NCBI RefSeq assembly: GCF_030944405.1
Contig: NZ_CP132339.1
Span: 372,001-436,000, forward strand
Reading direction: 5' to 3'
From: Janthinobacterium sp. J1-1
GTDB lineage: Bacteria; Pseudomonadota; Gammaproteobacteria; Burkholderiales; Burkholderiaceae_D
DNA length: 64,000 bases
Of this stretch, positions 1-7,009 are shown piece after piece. A model generated the notes under the pieces. The model searched no databases, was not told the origin of the DNA, and saw only the letters and a program-made list of their open reading frames with translations. A program made the position numbers and the translations under genes. Position 1 is the first letter of the stretch; every line of letters starts with the position of its first letter.

Positions 1-689
<689 letters not shown>

Positions 690-704
690 GTTAAGTCTGG
701 GCCT

Positions 705-730
705 AACCCCGCCCCTCACGAGGCGGGGTT
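705..730 (+). terminator. Hairpin between atpD and atpC
   Basis: A 9-bp GC-rich stem, AACCCCGCC (705-713) with GGCGGGGTT (722-730), and an 8-base loop. It is followed only by a weak pyrimidine stretch (CTTC), not a U-run. It may partly terminate or stabilise the atpD 3' end and so lower epsilon-subunit output. The stem is seen; the role is inferred. Confidence 0.5.
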
Positions 731-751
731 CTTCAACCCGATAGGACACAC

Positions 752-1171
752 ATGGCACACACAATTCACGTTGACGTGGTTTCCGCTGAAGAATTGATTT
801 TTTCAGGTGAAGCAGAATTCGTCGCGTTGCCGGGTGAACAAGGCGAGCTGGGCATCTACCCACGCCACACGCCCTTGATTACCCGCATCCGTCCGGGCGC
901 GGTCCGCATCAAGGTAGTCGGCCAGGCTGAAGAAGAGTTCGTCTTCGTCGCCGGCGGCTTGCTGGAAGTGCAGCCTGACACCGTGACCGTCCTGGCCGAT
1001 ACCGCGATCCGCGGTCACGACCTCGACGAAGCGAAAGCGCTGGAAGCGAAGAAGCTGGCGGAAGAAAACATCCACAACAAGGATTCGGGCATCGACTACG
1101 CGCAAGCGCAAGCCGAGCTGGCCAGCGCGATTGCGCAACTGGCCGCGATCCAGAAGCTGCGCAAGCATTAA
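752..1171 (+). CDS. atpC: ATP synthase F1 subunit epsilon
   Basis: Epsilon subunit of the F1 central stalk, 139 residues, the usual length. It couples rotation to catalysis and can inhibit ATP hydrolysis. The N-terminal beta-sandwich shows the family pattern ([30 protein letters not shown], and [11 protein letters not shown] with [10 protein letters not shown]), followed by a two-helix C-terminal domain rich in Ala, Glu and Lys. The ATG at 752 is preceded by ATAGGA. It is the last gene of the atp operon and a strong terminator follows it. Confidence 0.97.
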   Translation: MAHTIHVDVVSAEELIFSGEAEFVALPGEQGELGIYPRHTPLITRIRPGAVRIKVVGQAEEEFVFVAGGLLEVQPDTVTVLADTAIRGHDLDEAKALEAKKLAEENIHNKDSGIDYAQAQAELASAIAQLAAIQKLRKH

Positions 1172-1184
1172 TTGCCGCGCATGC

Positions 1185-1216
1185 AAAAAAAGCAGCCTTC
1201 GGGCTGCTTTTTTTTT
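1185..1216 (+). terminator. Rho-independent terminator of the atp operon
   Basis: Stem AGCAGCC (1191-1197) / GGCTGCT (1202-1208) with a TTCG tetraloop, an A-run on the left and nine T's on the right. The flanking A and T runs make it bidirectional in form, so it could also end minus-strand transcripts. Confidence 0.92.
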
Positions 1217-1234
1217 GCTGGCGGAGGTGGTGGT

Positions 1235-1323
1235 GTCGGGTTACGCGCTGCGCGCTAACCCGACCTACGATATCCGCCGGCACGCCGGGTAGGCCGGATT
1301 AGGCCGAAGGCCGTAATCCGACA
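1235..1323. repeat. REP-like palindromic repeat, paired copies (family A)
   Basis: Two palindromic units lie in inverted order. 1235-1268 begins GTCGGGTTACGCG and ends CTAACCCGACCTAC. 1289-1323 begins GTAGGCCGGATTAG and ends CGTAATCCGACA. The same family occurs at about 19167, 28006, 48795, 51718 and 54280, always between genes. Confidence 0.85.
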
Positions 1324-1346
1324 ACATGGTTGACGCGGCTGGTAAC

Positions 1347-1901
1347 TTAACTGCACATGCCATACGCCTTGCGCTCATCAAAATAGCGATAGGTAAACGT
1401 GCGCACCGGATAGCGCTTGCCGGCCACCAGCATGTCCGGCATGTTCAAGTCAAACCGCTGCGGCAGCTGGCGCGGCAGCTGCAGGCGCAAGCGCCATTGG
1501 GTGGCCTTGCTGTTGCCCACCGCCGAGAACATGATGGGCAGCTGCTCGATCACGTCGACGATTTCCGCCTTCTGGTCCAGGCCGCGCTGGTAGATGGTGG
1601 TCACCCTGGCATTTGCAAACGGCGGCTTTTTCGGTTCTTCCAGCAAGAACGACAGCCGCGTAAAACTGGCCTGCGTGCCGACCGGCAAAGTAAAAATCAG
1701 CGCCAGTTCCGTGCCGCCATCCTTGAGCGTGGTGGGGGGCGTGGCATACACGGTGATACCGCGCGGCAGCTCGAAGCGCGAGCCTTCGGTCCACGTCTTG
1801 CAATCGGGCGTGGTGGCCTGGTACAGGCTGGGCGCCGTATAGTCGTCGCACGCGGACAGCAGCAGCAGGAGTGGCAGGGCAAGCAGGGCGGAACGGCGCA
1901 T
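1347..1901 (-). CDS. Putative lipoprotein of unknown function
   Basis: 184 residues starting MRRSALLALP. A short signal peptide ends in a lipobox LSAC (Cys18), so it should be lipid-anchored and face the periplasm. The rest is a beta-rich domain without a recognised family signature (RGITVYATPP, ALIFTLPVGTQASFTRLSF). The frame is open further upstream, but that stretch is Ala/Arg-rich and overlaps the SAM decarboxylase in another frame, so I start at ATG 1899-1901. It lies 50 bases downstream of the SAM decarboxylase on the same strand and may be the last gene of that operon. Confidence 0.72.
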   Translation of the reverse strand: MRRSALLALPLLLLLSACDDYTAPSLYQATTPDCKTWTEGSRFELPRGITVYATPPTTLKDGGTELALIFTLPVGTQASFTRLSFLLEEPKKPPFANARVTTIYQRGLDQKAEIVDVIEQLPIMFSAVGNSKATQWRLRLQLPRQLPQRFDLNMPDMLVAGKRYPVRTFTYRYFDERKAYGMCS

Positions 1902-1951
1902 GGGCGTGATCGGTAAGAAGTGAGCCGACAGTGTAAGCGATCGCCAGGCAA

Positions 1952-2332
1952 TCAGCCAGCGATGGCCTGGCCGGGCGGGGCGCGGCGCGCCGTGTGCAGC
2001 GCGCAGTGCCGTGCCGCCAGTGCGGTGCTGATGATATCGAGCGCGACCTGCGGCCGGGCCGCGCCGCACATGAAGATATCGACGGCGGCAAAGCCGGCTT
2101 CGGGCCAGGTGTGGATCGAGATATGCGACTCGGCCAGCAGCAGCACGCCGGTCACGCCCGCCTCCGCGCCGAAGCTGTGGAAGTGGCCGTGCAATACCTG
2201 CGCACCGGCTTCGATGGCGGCCTGGCGCAACAGGTTTTCCAGCGCCGCGCAGTCGCGCAAGGGTGCCGCATCGACGCCGGACAGGTCGGCCAGCAGATGG
2301 GTACCGAGCGGCAGGTGCGCGCTGGCCGTCAC
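1952..2332 (-). CDS. speD: S-adenosylmethionine decarboxylase proenzyme (class 1b, SpeD/SpeH type)
   Basis: 126 residues. The enzyme makes decarboxylated SAM, the aminopropyl donor for polyamine synthesis. The short prokaryotic proenzyme cuts itself at Glu-Ser to form a pyruvoyl cofactor. Here ESHISIHTWPE gives Ser69 as the cleavage residue, with His74 and Cys89. That spacing (69/74/89) matches the known Ser63/His68/Cys83 set of the Thermotoga enzyme. The start is a GTG at 2330-2332 overlapping the TGA of the 57-residue gene upstream (GTGA), so the two are translationally coupled. A separate aminopropyltransferase-like gene sits at the other end of the cluster (5498). Confidence 0.9.
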   Translation of the reverse strand: MTASAHLPLGTHLLADLSGVDAAPLRDCAALENLLRQAAIEAGAQVLHGHFHSFGAEAGVTGVLLLAESHISIHTWPEAGFAAVDIFMCGAARPQVALDIISTALAARHCALHTARRAPPGQAIAG

Positions 2333-2502
2333 TTGTGGCTGCCGCCGCTGGAGCCGCCGCCATAACTGCCGCCACCGCTGCCGGTGCGCGAACTCCAGCT
2401 GCTGCCGCCGCTGCCACTGCCGGCCACCTTGAACATGCGCACCCAGTTGGCGGCCGTGACGGAAAAGGTCACCATCAGCGCGTAGATCACGTATTTGCTC
2501 AT
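2329..2502 (-). CDS. Small single-pass membrane protein with Gly/Ser-rich tail
   Basis: 57 residues. An N-terminal hydrophobic helix (about residues 4-20, YVIYALMVTFSVTAANW) is followed by a short basic patch (VRMFK) and about 30 residues that are almost all Gly and Ser with scattered Tyr, Trp, Arg and His. The ATG at 2500-2502 overlaps the TGA of the DUF4178 gene (ATGA), and its own stop overlaps the GTG of the SAM decarboxylase. The tight coupling on both sides argues that it is a real gene. I do not recognise a family. The disordered tail could be a flexible linker or an interaction segment at the membrane (inference). Confidence 0.75.
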   Translation of the reverse strand: MSKYVIYALMVTFSVTAANWVRMFKVAGSGSGGSSWSSRTGSGGGSYGGGSSGGSHK

Positions 2503-3962
2503 TGCGGGGTCTTTGTATTCTTGTCGAGGAAAAGGGCGGGCACGAACAGCGCCAGGCAACCCAGCACACTCCACATCAGGGTGCTGGAAAACGAGACGAA
2601 CATCGGGATCGCATTCAACACCAGGGTGATGATGATAAAGACCTTGGCCACGCCGCGATGACTCATCTTGATGTTCGAGGACGGCGCAATACCGTGAAAA
2701 GCGGCGCCGAACCAGGCGCTCATCTGATCGTAGGCGACTGGTACCGAGCGTGACCAGGTCATCTCTTCGCCGGTCAGTTCCGCCGCCAGTTTGGTCTGCC
2801 CCTGTTCGAATTCATAGACATGGGTAGTGTCGCCGACGGCCACCTTCCAGTTGAAGGCGCCGGCCGCATACGTCACTTGCGAGCCATAGTCATACAGCTT
2901 GGTGTAGGTGGCGCCGTCGAGCGTGCATTTGTCCGCATCGAGGGAGGCCCAGGTGGGCCAGTTCGGCAGCACGCTGGCACGCGACCAGCCTTCGTCGGTT
3001 TCCACCAGCCAGAAAAAGCCCGCGTGCGCGTTGTACAGCAGGTATTCGTTCCACTCCGTGCCCTCGTCGTCGGCGCGGCGCATCATGCCGATCACGGTAA
3101 AGTCGACATTGTTGATCTTGGCGCTGGCGCCCAGTTCCAGGGTGATGTCCGCCTCCTCTTCCACTTGCTGGCCCTTGGCCAGCACCTGCGCCTCGGGGCC
3201 GGTGGCGTCGAGCTGCGCATGGCAGGCCGGGCAGACCAGCTGCGCGGCGGCGCCCGGCACATATTTGATGCCGCTGCCGCAGGAAGGGCAGTCGAGCGCA
3301 TCGAGCTTGCCGCGGTATTTGCCGGCGGTGCGCGCGATCGCATCGGTGTCGCGCAGCAGCTGGCACTGCATGCCCTCCAGGGTGACGGCCACGCCCTGGT
3401 ACAGCACCGGCTGCGGACCATCGGTATAGTCGAGCGTGGCGAAGCTGGCGTAGTTGCGCAGGTCGGCCACCTGGATGCGCCAGCCGCTGCCGACCTTGAA
3501 CGGCAGTTCGCCCTGGCCGGCGATGCACTCGCCGCTGCGCACTTCGGCCGCCGTGTACGGTTCGTTATTGATGGTGTACTGCTGGCCCGGGCGCAGTTCG
3601 GCAAAGGCGGGCAGCGCGCCTGCCGCCTTGCGCTCGCGCGTCATGGTGTACAGGCCGGACGAGTCGCCCAGCCACGCCGTGCTGGCGTCGTCGAACAGCA
3701 GATACCATTCGTTCCAGGTGCCGGCCGCATAGCGCTGCTGGATGCGTCCGACCACCGTGAAATGGACGCCTTCGTGCACGCCGGCCGTGCCGATTTGAAT
3801 CGCCGAATAGTCCTCCAGCACGGCCGACATCTTGCCGATATCGCGCACCGAGTCGGCGTCCTTGAGGATGGTGCCGTGGCAGTAATCGCACACGGCCAGC
3901 ACGGAAGCGTGCGAGCGGAAATGGACTTCCGCGCCGCAGCTGGGACAGGAAACAGTTTGCAT
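2499..3962 (-). CDS. DUF4178 protein with two zinc ribbons and C-terminal membrane segments
   Basis: 487 residues built as a duplication. A zinc ribbon (Cys6, Cys9, Cys25, Cys28) is followed by a first DUF4178 domain (about 55-195, WNEWYLLFDD). A second ribbon (CPSCGSG...CPACH, about 225-245) precedes a second DUF4178 domain (about 275-400, WNEYLLYN). At the C-terminus two hydrophobic helices (about 435-475) anchor it in the membrane. DUF4178 proteins have no established biochemical role but are often found beside SPFH, DUF350 and polyamine genes, as here. It starts 10 bases after the SPFH gene stops and overlaps the next gene by ATGA. Confidence 0.85.
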   Translation of the reverse strand: MQTVSCPSCGAEVHFRSHASVLAVCDYCHGTILKDADSVRDIGKMSAVLEDYSAIQIGTAGVHEGVHFTVVGRIQQRYAAGTWNEWYLLFDDASTAWLGDSSGLYTMTRERKAAGALPAFAELRPGQQYTINNEPYTAAEVRSGECIAGQGELPFKVGSGWRIQVADLRNYASFATLDYTDGPQPVLYQGVAVTLEGMQCQLLRDTDAIARTAGKYRGKLDALDCPSCGSGIKYVPGAAAQLVCPACHAQLDATGPEAQVLAKGQQVEEEADITLELGASAKINNVDFTVIGMMRRADDEGTEWNEYLLYNAHAGFFWLVETDEGWSRASVLPNWPTWASLDADKCTLDGATYTKLYDYGSQVTYAAGAFNWKVAVGDTTHVYEFEQGQTKLAAELTGEEMTWSRSVPVAYDQMSAWFGAAFHGIAPSSNIKMSHRGVAKVFIIITLVLNAIPMFVSFSSTLMWSVLGCLALFVPALFLDKNTKTPQ

Positions 3963-3972
3963 GCGGTCGCGC

Positions 3973-5022
3973 TTAACCGATCAGTTTTTTCAGCAGTTCC
4001 GCTTTCGCGCCGTCGTAGTCGGCCGGCGAAATCAGACCCTTGTCGAGCAGGCCCTTGAGTTTTTCCAGCCGCGCTTCGATCGGTTCTTCGGCGGGTGCCG
4101 GTGGGACAGCCGCCGGTGCAGGTGCCTGTGGCTGCAACGCGCTTCCTGTCCCCTGCGCCATGCCCTGCGCCATCACCTGGCCGATCGACAGTCCGGCGCC
4201 CAGGCCCGCGCCGATGCCGGCCAGGCCGCCTTCGTTCTGCGCCGCCAGCGGAATCGCGTTCGCCACCTGGAACTTGGTAAAGCCGCTCATCTTGTCGGCG
4301 CCCAGGCCGCCCTTCATGCCGGCCGAGATGCGCTCGTCCAGCGCCGCCTGCAGTTCCTCGGGCAGGCTGATGCTGGCCACGTTGAACTCGTCGAGGCCCA
4401 CGCCATAGCGGGCAAACGCCTGCGCCAGGCCGTCCTTGACCTGCTGCGCCATCAGCGCCTGGTTGGCCGCCATGTCGAGGAAGGGCACGTTGGCGCCGCC
4501 CAGCGAGCTGGCCATGCTGGCCATCAGGATGCCGCGCAACTGGTCTTCCACTTCGTCGCGCGTGTAGACGTCGCGCGTGCCACTGATTTCCGTAAAAAAG
4601 GTGCGGGCGTCGGCGATGCGGTACGAGTACATGCCAAAGGCGCGCACGCGTATCATGTCGAAGTCCTTGTCGCGGATCGTGATCGGCTGCGGCGTGCCCC
4701 ATTTGCGGCCCGTCTGCACGCGGGTGCTGAAGTAATACACGTCGGACTTGAAGGGCGAATCGAACAGCTTGTCCCAGTTCTTCAGGTTGGTCAGCAGGGG
4801 CAGGGTTTGCGTGGTCAGCTTGTGCGTGCCGGGGCCGAACACGTCGGCGATCTTGCCCTCATTGACGAAGACGGCCACCTGCGACTCGCGCACGTTCAAA
4901 ATGGCGCCGTTCTGGATCTCGAAATCCTGCATCGGAAAGCGCCAGGCCAGCACGCCTTCCTTCTCTTCGTTCCATTGCAGTACATCGATAAACTGCTTCT
5001 TGATAAAGCTGCCGAGGCTCAT
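3973..5022 (-). CDS. SPFH (band-7) domain protein with C-terminal SHOCT domain
   Basis: 349 residues. The SPFH core (about 25-245) belongs to the subgroup often labelled virion core protein-like (LAWRFPMQDFEIQNGA, VFGPGTHKL, FGMYSYRIAD, DEFNVASISLP). SPFH proteins form large membrane-associated rings or scaffolds. A Gly/Ala/Gln-rich low-complexity region (about 255-310) leads to a SHOCT module at the end (EARLEKLKGLLDKGLIS, AKAELLKKLIG), a short helical oligomerisation motif. There is no clear transmembrane helix, so membrane contact would be peripheral or via partners such as the DUF350 protein encoded 30 bases upstream. Confidence 0.87.
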   Translation of the reverse strand: MSLGSFIKKQFIDVLQWNEEKEGVLAWRFPMQDFEIQNGAILNVRESQVAVFVNEGKIADVFGPGTHKLTTQTLPLLTNLKNWDKLFDSPFKSDVYYFSTRVQTGRKWGTPQPITIRDKDFDMIRVRAFGMYSYRIADARTFFTEISGTRDVYTRDEVEDQLRGILMASMASSLGGANVPFLDMAANQALMAQQVKDGLAQAFARYGVGLDEFNVASISLPEELQAALDERISAGMKGGLGADKMSGFTKFQVANAIPLAAQNEGGLAGIGAGLGAGLSIGQVMAQGMAQGTGSALQPQAPAPAAVPPAPAEEPIEARLEKLKGLLDKGLISPADYDGAKAELLKKLIG

Positions 5023-5052
5023 GATGGTGTCCTTGCGAAGATGATGACGGGG

Positions 5053-5439
5053 TCAGGAAATGCAGGCGGCGTTGATGGCGCCGATCGCCAGCGCGATGGC
5101 GCCCAGCAGGCCGCCAAAGGCGCTGTTGTTCGATTCGATCTGGTCTTTCGACATGCGCAGCAGCCGCGTGGTGACCAGGTAGGCCAGCAGCTGCACCACC
5201 ATCGCGCCAAACGCCCAGGCGAAGAACTGCTGGTAATTCGCCGTGTGCATCAGCGACGAAGCGATGGTGGCCGAAAAGCCGAGGATGGCGCCGCCCAGCG
5301 ACAGCGCCGCCGCCTGGTTCCCCTGGCGTATCAAGAGCACCTCTTCATACGGCGTCACGCGCGTGTAGATGACAAAAAAGACAATCAGCAGCACGGCGGC
5401 CAGTAAAAGGTGGATCAGATAGTTTAGGATGTCGGGCAC
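5053..5439 (-). CDS. DUF350 integral membrane protein
   Basis: 128 residues with four hydrophobic segments (about 5-27, 45-64, 70-92, 107-127). This is typical of the DUF350 family (E. coli YjfL belongs to it), which often comes as small inner-membrane proteins near SPFH/PspA-type genes. The function is unknown. It is the first gene of the minus-strand operon and faces the plus-strand aminopropyltransferase-like gene across 58 bases. Confidence 0.85.
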   Translation of the reverse strand: MPDILNYLIHLLLAAVLLIVFFVIYTRVTPYEEVLLIRQGNQAAALSLGGAILGFSATIASSLMHTANYQQFFAWAFGAMVVQLLAYLVTTRLLRMSKDQIESNNSAFGGLLGAIALAIGAINAACIS

Positions 5440-5451
5440 GGCATTCCTCGA

Positions 5452-5480
5452 TTGAGCATTTGATAACGTCCAAGCATATT
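5452..5480 (+). promoter_or_regulatory. Candidate sigma-70 promoter for the aminopropyltransferase-like gene
   Basis: TTGAGC (5452-5457) and CATATT (5475-5480) are separated by 17 bases in the 58-base divergent gap. The leader to the ATG at 5498 would be only about 11 bases and shows no clear ribosome binding site. This is prediction by eye. Confidence 0.35.
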
Positions 5481-5497
5481 AGAACAAAACCAGCCCA

Positions 5498-7009
5498 ATG
5501 AACAAAAAGATTCTGATTTTATCCGTGTTCGTGGTCGCTTCCTGCGGCCTCGCGTATGAGCTGATCGCCGGTGCCATGTCCAGCTATCTGCTGGGCGACT
5601 CCATCCTGCAGTTTTCCACGATTATCGGCTGCTACCTGTTTGCCATGGGGGTAGGCGCTCACTTTTCAAAATACGTGAAGGACGACGACGTGCTGTCGCG
5701 CTTTGTCGATATCGAACTGGCCGTCGGCCTGATCGGCGGGCTGTCGGCGGCGATCCTGTTCATGACATTTTCGTGGATGGCCGCGCCGTTTCGCACCTTA
5801 TTGTATGTGATGGTCTTCCTGATCGGCGCACTGGTGGGCATGGAGGTGCCGCTGGTGATGCGCGCGCTGAACACGCGCCAGACCGAATTTTCCGAACTGG
5901 TCAGCCGCGTGCTGACCTTCGACTATCTGGGCGCGCTGGCCGTCTCGCTGCTGTTCCCGCTGGTGCTGTCGCCCTATCTGGGGCTGGTGCGCACGGGCTT
6001 TTTGTTCGGCATGCTCAATGTGGCCGTCGGCCTGTGGAGCATCTGGGTGTTCCGCGCCGAACTGCACAATATGACCGGGCAATTCCTGCGCGCCTGCGCC
6101 GTGATGCTGCTCTTGGTGACCGGCTTTGCCATGTCGGACCGCATGGTGGAGTGGGGCGAGCATGGCCTGTTCGGCGACCAGATCGTCTACTCCACCACCA
6201 CGCCTTATCAGCGCCTGGTGATCACGCGCTGGAAGGACGACACGCGGCTGTACATCAACGGCAACCTGCAGTTCTCCTCGCGCGACGAATACCGCTACCA
6301 TGAAGCGCTGGTGCATCCGGTCATGGAAGCGCTGCCATGGGCGCGCCGCGTGCTGGTGCTCGGTGGCGGCGACGGCCTGGCGCTGCGCGAGATCCTGCGC
6401 TATCCGCATATCGAACACGTCACCGTGGTCGACCTGGACCCGGCCATGACGGGCGCGTTCACCACGCGGCCGGAGCTGGCCGAGCTCAATAAAAAATCGT
6501 TCTCGGACCAGCGCGTCACCGTCGTCAATGCCGACGCCGCCGTCTGGCTGCGCAACAACCAGGACATGTTCGACGCGGCCATCGTCGACTTCCCCGATCC
6601 GTCCAGCTTCGCGCTGGGCAAGCTGTATTCGGTGCCGTTCTACGACCTGGTGAAAAAGCATCTGGCGGCCAAGGGCCTGATGGTGGTGCAGTCGACGTCG
6701 CCGTTCTTTGCGCCGCACGCCTACTGGACCATCGACGCCACCCTGCGCGAAGTGGGCATGCGCACCTGGCCGTATCACGCCTATGTGCCGTCGTTCGGCG
6801 AGTGGGGTTTTATCCTCGCTTCGCCCCAGCTCGACTACCGGCCGCCCACCAGTTACCGCCTGCCGATGCGCTACCTGAATGCCGACACCACGCGCGAAAT
6901 GTTCATCTTCCCGCCCGATATGCGGAAGCTGCCGATGGCGCCAAACCGCCTGAATACCCAATCGCTGGTGCACGAGTTCGAGCAGGACTGGAACCGGGTG
7001 ATACGCTGA
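5498..7009 (+). CDS. Membrane-embedded spermidine synthase-like aminopropyltransferase
   Basis: 503 residues. The N-terminal half (about 5-212) has around seven hydrophobic helices. The C-terminal half (about 225-445) is a spermidine-synthase fold with LYINGNLQFSSRDEYRYHE (substrate lid region, 252-269), GGGDG (289-293, SAM/dcSAM binding), VDLDP (acidic nucleotide-binding) and DFPDPS (364-369), equivalent to the catalytic Asp motif of SpeE. Fused membrane forms are known as a subgroup, but their substrates are poorly defined. With a SAM decarboxylase in the facing operon, aminopropyl transfer is likely. The acceptor could be a polyamine or a membrane component (inference). Its stop overlaps the next ATG (TGATG). 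Confidence 0.87.
   Translation: MNKKILILSVFVVASCGLAYELIAGAMSSYLLGDSILQFSTIIGCYLFAMGVGAHFSKYVKDDDVLSRFVDIELAVGLIGGLSAAILFMTFSWMAAPFRTLLYVMVFLIGALVGMEVPLVMRALNTRQTEFSELVSRVLTFDYLGALAVSLLFPLVLSPYLGLVRTGFLFGMLNVAVGLWSIWVFRAELHNMTGQFLRACAVMLLLVTGFAMSDRMVEWGEHGLFGDQIVYSTTTPYQRLVITRWKDDTRLYINGNLQFSSRDEYRYHEALVHPVMEALPWARRVLVLGGGDGLALREILRYPHIEHVTVVDLDPAMTGAFTTRPELAELNKKSFSDQRVTVVNADAAVWLRNNQDMFDAAIVDFPDPSSFALGKLYSVPFYDLVKKHLAAKGLMVVQSTSPFFAPHAYWTIDATLREVGMRTWPYHAYVPSFGEWGFILASPQLDYRPPTSYRLPMRYLNADTTREMFIFPPDMRKLPMAPNRLNTQSLVHEFEQDWNRVIR

Noticed and set aside
1902..2417. N-terminal extension of the lipoprotein frame
   Set aside because: The extension is Ala/Arg-rich, overlaps the SAM decarboxylase and would bury the signal peptide and lipobox.
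2333..2430. Gly/Ser-coding simple sequence as a possible repeat-expansion (phase-variation) tract
   Set aside because: The codons vary (GGC, AGC, AGT, GGT mixed with others) and no perfect tandem unit is present, so slippage is unlikely.
2333..2569. N-terminal extension of the SAM decarboxylase frame
   Set aside because: The added residues are Gln/Arg-rich and overlap the 57-residue gene; 126 residues from the GTG match the family length and active-site spacing.
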